52,746 bases of DNA from Galactobacter valiniphilus (GTDB lineage Bacteria; Actinomycetota; Actinomycetes; Actinomycetales; Micrococcaceae), in the NCBI RefSeq assembly GCF_003575975.1, contig NZ_QQXK01000028.1, positions 1-52,746 of the forward strand, in the 5' to 3' direction. The notes under the pieces were generated by a model. It searched no databases. It saw only the letters and a program-made list of their open reading frames with translations, and had not been told where the DNA came from. Position 1 is the stretch's first letter, and every line of letters starts with the position of its first letter. Below are positions 42,026 through 49,645 of this stretch, piece after piece. Position numbers and translations under genes: made by a program.

Positions 42026-42466
42026 ATGAGCGTTGCTGACGACGCGATCGAGGTGCGGGCCCACGGCTGGCGCACCCTCGTGGCCCTGCACGGGCTCATC
42101 GAGACCAAGCTCGAGCGCGCCCTGCAGGCCGAACACGGGCTCTCGGTGGTGGAGTACACGGTGCTCGAGGCGCTGAGCCGACAGGACGGCTGGCACATGC
42201 GCATGCAGCAGCTGGCCCGCGCCGCGGCCCTGTCTTCGAGCGCCACCACGCGCCTCGTGACGCGCCTCGAGGACCGCGCGCTCCTGACGCGCATCCTCTG
42301 CATGGACGATCGACGCGGCATCTACACGGAGCTCACGCCGGGCGGCGAGCGGCTCCTGGCAGAGGCCCGACCCACGCACGATCGCGTGTTGGAGGAGGCG
42401 CTCGCCGAGGCCGACGCCATCCCCGAGCTCGCGGGGCTTGCCGGAGCGATCCACTCGCTCGCTTAG
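42026..42466 (+). CDS. MarR-family transcriptional regulator
   Basis: 146 aa from ATG 42026 after AAGGAG. The winged helix is complete: LSVVEYTVLEALSRQDGWHMRMQQLARAAALSSSATTRLVTRLEDRALLTR, then DDRRGIYTELTPGGE. It is divergent from the MFS exporter and most likely represses it from the operator at 41925-41971. It may also control the aldo/keto reductase behind the exporter. Confidence 0.94.
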   Translation: MSVADDAIEVRAHGWRTLVALHGLIETKLERALQAEHGLSVVEYTVLEALSRQDGWHMRMQQLARAAALSSSATTRLVTRLEDRALLTRILCMDDRRGIYTELTPGGERLLAEARPTHDRVLEEALAEADAIPELAGLAGAIHSLA

Positions 42467-42546
42467 CTCGGGGCCGCCTGGTTCGTCCGGCAGTCGAGGT
42501 ACCGCTCGGCCGGGCGCGGGCGGTGTGCCGGTGCGCGAGTCGCGCG

Positions 42547-43263
42547 CTACTCGAGGTGGCGCAGGAAGCGCTCGGGCGCGTCAAGGAACGAGCGCCAGCC
42601 GCGCACGAGCTCGAGCTCGTCGTAGCTGCTGGTGCGCAGACCCCACGGGCCGACCTCGAGCAGCGTGGCGCCGGGGAAGGCCGCGAGGATCGGCGAGTGG
42701 GTGGACAGCACCAGCTGGGAGCCGCGTTCCACGAGGCCCTGCAGGCGCGAGAGCAGCCCGAGGCAGCCGGAGAGCGAGAGCGCGGCCTCCGGCTCGTCCA
42801 ACACCCAGAGACCCTTCACGCGGAAGCGCCGGTCCATGAGGTCGAGGAAGGACTCCCCGTGGCTCTGCTCGTGGAAGTACTCGCGGTCGGCCGGATTCTC
42901 GAAGCTCTGCAGAAACGTGAAGAACGAATGCATCGTCTCCCCGCGCAGGAAGTAGCCCTTCCGGGGCGCGCCGGCCCCGCGGACGAGCCGCAGGTGCTCG
43001 TGCAGCGGTGATTCGGTGGACGCCGTGGTGTGCTGCGCGCCGGTGGAGCCGCCCTCGGCGTTGAGCCCAAAGGCCATGGCGATGGCCTCGGTGAGCGTCG
43101 ACTTCCCCGAGCCGTTCTCGCCCGTCAGCACCGTCACCGGTCCGAGGTCCAGGCCCTCGTGCAGCAGCTGCCGCACGGGCGGCAACACGAACGGCCAGGC
43201 GTCGCGCGGCGCCGGGTGGAGGGGGTCCTCCTCGACGCGGCGCACCGGAAGCTGCGAGAACAT
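42547..43263 (-). CDS. AAA/ABC-type ATPase of the stand-alone predicted-ATPase family
   Basis: 238 aa from ATG 43263. Walker A GENGSGKST (48-56), a signature-like QSHGESF segment, Walker B GLWVLDEPEAALS and a switch His in LVLSTHSPILAAFPGATLLE. This arrangement belongs to the short SMC/RecF-like ATPases (AAA_21 type) rather than transporters. It has no membrane partner. The function of the family is unknown. Copies of the CCCGACGGCGCG motif lie just upstream of its start. Confidence 0.85.
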   Translation of the reverse strand: MFSQLPVRRVEEDPLHPAPRDAWPFVLPPVRQLLHEGLDLGPVTVLTGENGSGKSTLTEAIAMAFGLNAEGGSTGAQHTTASTESPLHEHLRLVRGAGAPRKGYFLRGETMHSFFTFLQSFENPADREYFHEQSHGESFLDLMDRRFRVKGLWVLDEPEAALSLSGCLGLLSRLQGLVERGSQLVLSTHSPILAAFPGATLLEVGPWGLRTSSYDELELVRGWRSFLDAPERFLRHLE

Positions 43264-43284
43264 GGCCCCAGTGTGCCCGGTGAC

Positions 43285-43347
43285 CCCGACGGCGCGCCCC
43301 GGCCGCGAGACCCGACCGCCGAACCCGACCACTCGCCGTCGGGCACC
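43285..43347. repeat. Copies of the dispersed CCCGACGGCGCG motif upstream of the ATPase
   Basis: 43285-43296 is the exact 12-bp core on the plus strand. 43324-43347 read on the minus strand is GGTGCCCGACGGCGAGTGG then TCGGG, one base different from the 37049 units. Confidence 0.65.
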
Positions 43348-43412
43348 CCGCCGTCCCGGGGGGGACGCCCGCGCGACGCGACCGCCCGCCGTCGGGCCTT
43401 GATCAAGGAAAG

Positions 43413-43453
43413 CAAGCGGCCCCGCACCCGGGGCACGGGTGCGGGGCCGCTTG
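43413..43453 (-). terminator. Terminator after the siderophore-binding protein gene
   Basis: CAAGCGGCCCCGCACCC (43413-43429) is the exact complement of 43437-43453, loop 7 nt, 18 bp after the stop on the minus strand. Confidence 0.75.
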
Positions 43454-43471
43454 GCGTGGCGATCCGGAGGA

Positions 43472-44500
43472 TCAGCCGATCAGCTTGGACTTCAGGTCGG
43501 CGACGATCTGCTTGGCGCCGATGGGGCCGAGGCCCAGGAACCAGACGTCGTCGTTGACGGCGTAGGCCTTGCCGTTCTTCACGGCGGAGAGGGACTTCCA
43601 GCCGGCGCCGTTGGTCACCGTGGTTTCTCCCGTGGCGTCGGGGGAGCCGTAGCTCGAGTAGAAGATGATGTCGCCCTCGGCCTCGGAGATGTTCTCCGGG
43701 GAGATCTCGGCGGCGAGCTCGTCGATGTTCTGCTTCTCGGGGCGGGCCAGGCCGGCGTCCTTCAGGATGACGCCGATGAGCGAGAGGTTGCCGTAGAGGC
43801 GCAGCTTCTCGGGCAGGAAGCGGACCAGCGAGATGGTCGGGTTGCCCTGCACGCCGTCCTTCAGTTCCTTGACCGCGTCCGCGTACTCGTTGAGCTGCTC
43901 GGTGGCCTTGGTCTCCTCACCCAGCGCGTCGGCGACGAGGAGGAAGTTCTCCTTCCACGGGAAGCCCGGGCGGATGGAGAAGACGGTCGGGGCGACCTCG
44001 TTGAGCTGGGCGTAGAGCTTGTCGGCGCGCAGCTGCGAACCCACGATGAGGTCCGGCTTCAGCTCGGCGACGGCCTCGACGTTGATCTCCTGGATGGTGC
44101 CGACGCTCTTGACGTCTTTGACCTTGTCGGCCAGGTAGGACGGCACCGGGTTGGCGCCCTCGGTCGTCACCATGCCGACGGGCGTGATGCCCAGGGCCAG
44201 GACGTCGTCCAGCTCGCCGGTGTCCAGGACGACGACGCGCTGCGGCTTGGCCTTGATCTCGGTGGTGCCATTCGCGTGCTTGACCGTGCGGGGGAACTGG
44301 CCCGGCTGCGCGTCGGAGCCCAGCTTGGCGGTCTCCTCGTCGGCGGTGGAGAAGCGCTCGCCGCCGGTGGCGACCTGGGAGTTGCCCTGGCCAGCGTTGT
44401 TGGAGCCGGACTCGGAGGCGGCACCGCACGCGGTCAGGAGTGACAGGGAGGCGGCCACGAGCAGTGCCGCGGCCCCCTTGAAGGAACGGGAGTGAATCAT
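43472..44500 (-). CDS. Ferric-siderophore ABC transporter substrate-binding lipoprotein (FecB/FepB type)
   Basis: 342 aa. A lipoprotein signal with lipobox LTAC (Cys25) is followed by a Gly/Asn/Ser-rich linker. The periplasmic-binding fold of the FecB class is shown by KPQRVVVLDTGELDDVLALGITPVG and LKPDLIVGSQLRADKLYAQLNEVAPTVF. It captures iron-siderophore outside the membrane for the divergent permeases. The start is 47 bp from the first permease start, with an IdeR-like half site between. Confidence 0.93.
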   Translation of the reverse strand: MIHSRSFKGAAALLVAASLSLLTACGAASESGSNNAGQGNSQVATGGERFSTADEETAKLGSDAQPGQFPRTVKHANGTTEIKAKPQRVVVLDTGELDDVLALGITPVGMVTTEGANPVPSYLADKVKDVKSVGTIQEINVEAVAELKPDLIVGSQLRADKLYAQLNEVAPTVFSIRPGFPWKENFLLVADALGEETKATEQLNEYADAVKELKDGVQGNPTISLVRFLPEKLRLYGNLSLIGVILKDAGLARPEKQNIDELAAEISPENISEAEGDIIFYSSYGSPDATGETTVTNGAGWKSLSAVKNGKAYAVNDDVWFLGLGPIGAKQIVADLKSKLIG

Positions 44501-44507
44501 GCACCGC

Positions 44508-44531
44508 AGATTAGCCTAAGGCGGTTAGCAC
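44508..44531. promoter_or_regulatory. Possible IdeR/DtxR box in the divergent siderophore promoter
   Basis: TTAGCCTAA at 44511-44519 is the centre of the DtxR/IdeR consensus; the outer bases match poorly. A second GGTTAGC lies at 44523-44529. Position between divergent iron-uptake genes supports iron control. Confidence 0.5.
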
Positions 44532-44547
44532 ACCGTAATCTTGCCTT

Positions 44548-45558
44548 ATGCGCGATCATCCCCGGACGGCTCGCGCCTCCGGCTGGGTGATCCCGCTCCT
44601 GGTGCTGGCGCTGGCCGCCTCCCTGCTCCTCAGCCTCATGGTGGGAGCCAGGGCCCTCAGCCCCTCCACCGTGTTGGAGGCGCTGTTGCACCCCGACCTC
44701 TCCCTTCCCGACCATGCAGTGGTGTGGGACGGCCGCGTCCCGCGGACCCTGCTGGGGCTCCTGGCGGGCGCAGCGATCGGCGTCGCCGGCGCCGTCATCC
44801 AGGGACTCACGCGCAACCCCCTGGCCGATCCCGGCGTGCTCGGCGTCAACGCCGGCGCCGCGTTTGCCGTGGTGGTCGCGGTGGGCGTGCTGGGGATCCA
44901 GAGCCTCTTCGGCTACATCTGGTTCGCGCTTGCCGGCGCGCTCATCGCCTCCGTGGTGGTCTACCTCGTGGGCCGCAGCTCCGGGGGCGCCGACCCCATC
45001 CGCCTGGTCCTGACGGGCGTGGCCCTCACCGCCGTGCTGGAGGGCGTGGGCCAGGGGCTGGCGCTCGTGAACCCGCAGGCCTTCGAGCGCCTGCGCACGT
45101 GGAACCTCGGCAGCCTCGACATCGGCTCGCTCGAGCCGGTGCTGGCCGTGTCCGGCTTTGTGGCGGTGGGCCTGGTGCTCGCGGCCCTCGCCGCGCGCGG
45201 CCTCAACGCCGTGGCCCTCGGCGAGGACACGGCCACCTCGCTCGGCGTCTCCGTGAAGGCCACCCGCATCATGGCGATCGCCGCCGTGACGGTCCTGGCC
45301 GGCTCCGCCGCCGCGACGGCCGGCGTCATCGTCTTCCTCGGCCTCATGGTCCCGCACCTGGCCCGCCGGATCTGCGGGCCGGACAACCGCTGGGTCGCCG
45401 GGCTCTCCCTCCTCATCGCACCCACCGTGCTGCTCCTGGCCGACGTGATCGGCCGCCTCATCCTCCCCGGCGAGCTCGCCGCTGGCATCGTGGTCGCCTT
45501 CGTCGGCGCCCCGTTCCTCATCGCGCTGGCGCGCGGGAAGCGGGTGATCGAGCTGTGA
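44548..45558 (+). CDS. Iron-siderophore ABC transporter permease (FecCD family), first subunit
   Basis: 336 aa with about nine to ten membrane segments. Family signatures are RVPRTLLGLLAGAAIGVAGAVIQGLTRNPLADPGVLG and the ATPase-contact loop GVIVFLGLMVPHLARRICG. It pairs with the next gene to form a heterodimeric channel. ATG at 44548; its stop overlaps the next start (GTGA). Confidence 0.94.
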   Translation: MRDHPRTARASGWVIPLLVLALAASLLLSLMVGARALSPSTVLEALLHPDLSLPDHAVVWDGRVPRTLLGLLAGAAIGVAGAVIQGLTRNPLADPGVLGVNAGAAFAVVVAVGVLGIQSLFGYIWFALAGALIASVVVYLVGRSSGGADPIRLVLTGVALTAVLEGVGQGLALVNPQAFERLRTWNLGSLDIGSLEPVLAVSGFVAVGLVLAALAARGLNAVALGEDTATSLGVSVKATRIMAIAAVTVLAGSAAATAGVIVFLGLMVPHLARRICGPDNRWVAGLSLLIAPTVLLLADVIGRLILPGELAAGIVVAFVGAPFLIALARGKRVIEL

Positions 45559-46682
45559 GCGCCTCCCAGCCCGGGCCCTCGTCCCAGTCCCGGCCCAGGC
45601 CCCGGTCCACGCCGCCGGCGGCGGCGAGCCGGGCGTCGTCGGGCTTGAAAAAGCACGACGACGGCCACGCGCGTTTCGCGCTCGGCCCCCTGGGGCTGCG
45701 CATCCACCGGCGCTCCGCGTGGGTGGGTGCCATCCTGGCCGTGCTCGTGGCGGCCGCCGTGCTGGTGGCCCTCGTGCTGCCGGGCGCCGGCGTTCAGACC
45801 AAGGACGCGTTCGGCGTGATCTTCGCGGGGCAGGGCGGCTTCGACGCCACCGTGGTGGTGAACTGGCGCCTGCCGCGCGTGCTCGCCGCGGTCCTGGTGG
45901 GCGCGGCCCTCGCGCTCTCCGGCGCGATCTTCCAGTCCCTGACCCGCAATCCGCTCGGTTCGCCCGACGTCATCGGCTTCAACACCGGCGCCTATACGGG
46001 GGCGATCCTCGTGACGCTGGGCGGGGTGACGGGCTTCGCCGCGATCGCCGGCGGCGCGTTCGTGGGCGGGCTCATCACGGCCCTGGCGGTCTACCTGCTC
46101 TCCCTGCGGGCCGGTTCCTCCGGCCTGCGCATGGTGGTCGTGGGCTTGGGCGTCGCGGCGATGCTCGGCGCGTTCAATCGCTGGCTCATCTCGGTGGGAG
46201 ACCTCGAGCTGTCGATGCAGGCCGCGGCCTGGGGCGCCGGATCGCTCAACGGCCTGCGCTGGGCGCAGGTGACGCCCGTGGCGATCGCGCTGCTCGTGTT
46301 CATCGCCGCCGCGTTCCTCGTGGCGCGCCGCATGCAGCCCCTGGATCTGGGCGACGACGCCGCGGCCGGGCTGGGCGCGCGCCTCGGCGCCACGCGCCTG
46401 CTGCTCCTCGCGGTGGGCGTGGCGCTCACCGCCGTCTCCACGGCGATCGCGGGACCCATCTCCTTCGTGGCGCTCGCGGCCCCGCACATCGCGCGCCGCA
46501 TCACGCGGGCCTCCCGCGTCTCGCCGTTGCCCGTGGCGCTCACCGGCGCGTTCATCGTGGTGGTCGCGGACATCGTGGCGCAGCGCCTCTTCGACCCCAC
46601 GCAGCTGCCCGTCGGCATCGTCACCGTGACGCTCGGCGGCCTCTACCTCATCACCCTGCTGGCCAAGGAGGCTCGCCGATGA
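45555..46682 (+). CDS. Iron-siderophore ABC transporter permease (FecCD family), second subunit
   Basis: 375 aa from GTG 45555. A basic, Ser/Pro-rich N-terminal tail of about 50 residues precedes the first membrane segment (about 55-77). Signatures are RLPRVLAAVLVGAALALSGAIFQSLTRNPLGSPDVIG and GPISFVALAAPHIARRI. It forms the channel with the preceding subunit; the stop overlaps the ATPase start (ATGA). Confidence 0.94.
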   Translation: MSASQPGPSSQSRPRPRSTPPAAASRASSGLKKHDDGHARFALGPLGLRIHRRSAWVGAILAVLVAAAVLVALVLPGAGVQTKDAFGVIFAGQGGFDATVVVNWRLPRVLAAVLVGAALALSGAIFQSLTRNPLGSPDVIGFNTGAYTGAILVTLGGVTGFAAIAGGAFVGGLITALAVYLLSLRAGSSGLRMVVVGLGVAAMLGAFNRWLISVGDLELSMQAAAWGAGSLNGLRWAQVTPVAIALLVFIAAAFLVARRMQPLDLGDDAAAGLGARLGATRLLLLAVGVALTAVSTAIAGPISFVALAAPHIARRITRASRVSPLPVALTGAFIVVVADIVAQRLFDPTQLPVGIVTVTLGGLYLITLLAKEARR

Positions 46683-47503
46683 GCACTGAACCCACCCTCT
46701 CCGTTGACGCGATCGACGTGGTGCTTGACGGCACCACGATCCTGCCCGAGCTCTCCGTCAACGTGGCGCCCGGGAAGTTCACGGCGATCATCGGTCCCAA
46801 CGGCTGCGGCAAGTCGACGCTGCTGCGCTCCATGGTGCGCCTGCTCAAGCCCCAGGCCGGGCACATCGAGCTGGCCGGGACGGACATCGCCGCGCTTCCG
46901 GCCAAGGAGCTCGCACGGCGCATGGCGCTGCTGCCGCAGAGCGCGCACGCGCCCTCCGGCATCACGGTCCGCGACCTCGTGGCGCGCGGGCGCTTCCCCC
47001 ACACGGGGCTGCTGCGCCAGTGGACGCCGGCCGACGACGCGGCGGTGTCGGGCGCGCTGGCCGCGACCGGGCTGGAGGAGTTCGGCAAGCGGCTCGTGGA
47101 GGGGCTTTCCGGCGGCCAGCGCCAGCGCGTCTGGGTCGCGATGCTGCTGGCCCAGCAGACGCGCACCGTGTTGCTGGACGAGCCGACCACCTACCTGGAC
47201 ATCGCGCACCAGTACGGGCTGCTCGAGCTCATGCGCGAGCTCGCCGTGGGGCAGGGGCGCACCGTCGTTGCCGTGCTGCACGATCTGCAGCAGGCCGCGC
47301 ACTACGCCGACGAACTCGTGGTCATGAAGGCCGGGCGCGTGGTGGCGCAGGGCGCGCCGGCCGAGGTGCTCTCGGCCGAGCTGATCGAGGACGTGTTCGG
47401 CCTGGCGTGCCACCTCGTGGTGGATTCGGCGACCGGGACCGTGCTCGTGGTGCCTGACCGCACCGAGCGGCCCGACCTCTCGGCGATCCAGCCGCTGGGC
47501 TGA
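46679..47503 (+). CDS. Iron-siderophore ABC transporter ATP-binding protein (FepC type)
   Basis: 274 aa. Walker A GPNGCGKST (39-47), Q-loop LLPQSAHAP, signature LSGGQRQRVWVAM, Walker B TVLLDEPTTYLD and switch His in VLHDLQQA. The TYLD ending of Walker B is typical of siderophore importers. It is the last gene of the operon, followed by a terminator. Confidence 0.95.
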   Translation: MSTEPTLSVDAIDVVLDGTTILPELSVNVAPGKFTAIIGPNGCGKSTLLRSMVRLLKPQAGHIELAGTDIAALPAKELARRMALLPQSAHAPSGITVRDLVARGRFPHTGLLRQWTPADDAAVSGALAATGLEEFGKRLVEGLSGGQRQRVWVAMLLAQQTRTVLLDEPTTYLDIAHQYGLLELMRELAVGQGRTVVAVLHDLQQAAHYADELVVMKAGRVVAQGAPAEVLSAELIEDVFGLACHLVVDSATGTVLVVPDRTERPDLSAIQPLG

Positions 47504-47507
47504 GACC

Positions 47508-47537
47508 GGCGGGCCGGCGCGCCGGGGCCGGCCCGCC
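47508..47537 (+). terminator. Terminator of the siderophore operon
   Basis: GGCGGGCCGGC (47508-47518) pairs with GCCGGCCCGCC (47527-47537), 4 bp after the stop. Confidence 0.65.
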
Positions 47538-47566
47538 TGGGCCGGCCGCCCGGGGGGGCGGGGGGG

Positions 47567-48496
47567 TCAGGCGAGCGCTGCTGGCGAGGAGTTGGCGCCG
47601 CAGAGCACCACGGCGGTGGCACGCCCCGGGTCAGGTGCCACGGCGCCCGAGGTGACGGCCGCCATCGCCGCCGCCGCTGCCGGTTCCGTCACGATCCGGT
47701 GGCCGTCCCAGAGCACGCGCTGGGCGGCGAGGATCTCCTCGTCCTGCACGACGACGCTGCGCAGCCGCCCGGGCGCGGAGGCCCGGACCTGCTCCCAGGC
47801 GAGCTCGCCGATCCGCGTGGCGCCGAGCGAGTCCGCGGCGACGCCCCCGACCTCGATATCGACGGGCCGCCCGGCATGGAGGGCGCTCGCGAGGGTGGGG
47901 CAGCCGGCGCTCTCCACCGCGATCACCTCGACGTGCGGTTCGAGCCCCGCGAGCAGTCCGGCCAGGAGGCCGCCGCCGCCCACCGAGACGACCACCCGGT
48001 GGAGGGGCTGGAGCTGGCGGTGCAGCTCGAGCGCGAGGGTGCCGGCCCCGGCCACGACGGCGGGCTGATCGTAGGCGTGGCAGAAGGTGGCGCCGGTGGC
48101 CACGACGTGCTCCTGGGCGGCCGCGTAGGCGTCGGCGTAGACGCGGCCCACGCGGTGGACCGCGGCGCCCGCTGCCTCGAGGCGCTTGACCTTCGACGCG
48201 GGGGAGACCCCGGGGACAAACACCTCGCAGGGGTGGCCGAGCTCGGCGGCAACCAGGGCGTGCGCCAGGCCGGCGTTGCCCCCGGACGCCGCCACGACGC
48301 CCACGGCCGGGTCCAACTCGCCGCTGGCCAGTGCGCCAAGCTGGCGCGCGAAGGCGCCGCGGGCCTTGAAGCTGCCGGAGAGCTGTTGGTACTCGTGCTT
48401 GAGGGCGATCCCCGGGGCCCACTCGCTCACCGGGGTGACGCGGGTTCGACCGGCGATAAGGTCCTGGGCGGCGCGGACGTCGGCGTGGTTGAGCAT
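47567..48496 (-). CDS. PLP-dependent threonine/serine dehydratase-like enzyme
   Basis: 309 aa. Lys44 in LSGSFKARGA is the PLP lysine; ASGGNAG binds the cofactor ring region and SVGGGGLLAGL its phosphate. LCGAN near the end is the usual cofactor-ring loop. It lacks a regulatory ACT domain, so a catabolic threonine dehydratase or serine racemase-like role is likely. It lies between the siderophore importer and the siderophore reductase, but on the other strand from the importer. Start ATG 48496 (MLNHADVRAAQ). Confidence 0.9.
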   Translation of the reverse strand: MLNHADVRAAQDLIAGRTRVTPVSEWAPGIALKHEYQQLSGSFKARGAFARQLGALASGELDPAVGVVAASGGNAGLAHALVAAELGHPCEVFVPGVSPASKVKRLEAAGAAVHRVGRVYADAYAAAQEHVVATGATFCHAYDQPAVVAGAGTLALELHRQLQPLHRVVVSVGGGGLLAGLLAGLEPHVEVIAVESAGCPTLASALHAGRPVDIEVGGVAADSLGATRIGELAWEQVRASAPGRLRSVVVQDEEILAAQRVLWDGHRIVTEPAAAAAMAAVTSGAVAPDPGRATAVVLCGANSSPAALA

Positions 48497-48557
48497 GGTC
48501 CCAGCCTGTCACGCCTCGCGCGCGCCCGGACGTCGCCCGTCGGAACCCGTGCGGCGG

Positions 48558-48593
48558 AACGCACCCGGCGGCGTCGCGGCGCCGGGGTGCGTT
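48558..48593 (-). terminator. Terminator after the siderophore-interacting protein gene
   Basis: AACGCACCCGGC (48558-48569) pairs with GCCGGGGTGCGTT (48581-48593) with one bulged G, 15 bp after the stop on the minus strand. Confidence 0.55.
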
Positions 48594-48608
48594 GGCCAGG
48601 CGCGCCGC

Positions 48609-49463
48609 TCAGCGCTGGGGCTTGCCGAGCTTCCAGTAGCCGCTGAATTGCACCTGGTCCTTGGAGAGCCCCGCCTCGATGAGCGCGCGCCGCCAAGCAG
48701 TGACGCGGGAGGACTCCGCGGCGAGCCAGAAGTAGGCCTCGGGCTCCTCCTTGGCGAGCTCCACAAGCCGCGCCGTCACGGAGCCCGGCTCGGGGAGCCG
48801 CTCCACGCGCAGGCGCTCGTTGCCGGGCCCCGGCGGGTGCGGCATGAGCACCACCCCGCTCGGGCCCGCCTGGCCGCCCGCGCTGTGGCGCAGGAGGCCC
48901 TCCAAGGCCGGCTGCGCCGCGTCGTCGCCCACCGCCACGATGCGTCCCGTGCGCGGCAGGAGCCGCATCATGCGGGGGTTGAGGACGTCCAGCTCGGCGC
49001 CGAGCGGGGCCTCCTCGGCCCAGTCGGCGAAGCGGCCGCCCGCGTGGCGGACCACGTCGATCTGCACGGCGAGGCACTCGCCGGAGGGATCGTGGAGCAG
49101 GTTGGCGATCGTGTAGTCGCGCAGGGCGTAGCCGGGGGAGACCGGCGCCGGGCCGCGCAGCGGGTGCGGGGAGATGCGCGCCGGGAGCGGGGCGGCGTCC
49201 GGGTCGGGGAGACAGACGACGAGGACGTCGTCGAAGCCGGAGTTGGCCAGGCCGGGGACGCAGAAGACGCTGCGCAGCTGCTCGCCGCCCAGGGTCAGGC
49301 GCAGCAGGCCGGTGGGTAGGACCTCGCGGGCCGTGAGCTCCACGCGGCGCAGCACCCACGGCGGGCGGATGTCGGGGCGGTGGCGCACGGCGGCCACGTG
49401 TTTGGAGCGGATGGGGCCCGAGCCATCGAGGGCGGGCAGCTCGTTCACGGGGCGGGAGGTCAC
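48609..49463 (-). CDS. Siderophore-interacting protein (SIP, ViuB-like FAD ferric reductase)
   Basis: About 284 aa from GTG 49463; a GTG at 49448 (VNELPALDG) is an alternative. The FAD motif RDYTIA, the segment QIDVVRHAGGRFADWAEEA, and the NAD(P)H side VAVGDDAAQPALEGLL match the SIP family. It reduces Fe(III)-siderophore in the cytosol to release iron, which completes the uptake system encoded at 43472-47503. A downstream hairpin at 48558-48593 suggests it is transcribed alone. Confidence 0.9.
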   Translation of the reverse strand: MTSRPVNELPALDGSGPIRSKHVAAVRHRPDIRPPWVLRRVELTAREVLPTGLLRLTLGGEQLRSVFCVPGLANSGFDDVLVVCLPDPDAAPLPARISPHPLRGPAPVSPGYALRDYTIANLLHDPSGECLAVQIDVVRHAGGRFADWAEEAPLGAELDVLNPRMMRLLPRTGRIVAVGDDAAQPALEGLLRHSAGGQAGPSGVVLMPHPPGPGNERLRVERLPEPGSVTARLVELAKEEPEAYFWLAAESSRVTAWRRALIEAGLSKDQVQFSGYWKLGKPQR

Positions 49464-49535
49464 CCCTCCATTGCATCACGGGTGGGCGGGTGCCGCTTCC
49501 GCGGAGGTTGAGGGGCCGCGGGCATCCACGAAAAA

Positions 49536-49593
49536 CCGAGCCCTCCTGAACAATCCGCGTCCTCGAGGACGCGGATTGTTCAGGAGGGCTCGG
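49536..49593. repeat. 58-bp perfect palindrome
   Basis: The 29-bp arm 49536-49564 (starts CCGAGCCCTCCTGAACAATC) is followed directly by its exact complement 49565-49593. Five A residues precede it and four follow. It lies between two minus-strand genes, the MocR stop (49646) and the siderophore reductase start (49463), so it probably terminates the MocR transcript. Confidence 0.8.
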
Positions 49594-49645
49594 AAAATCG
49601 GTGGGGTGGCGGAGGCCGCGCACGCAGGGCTCCCGCGGGTTCTCG

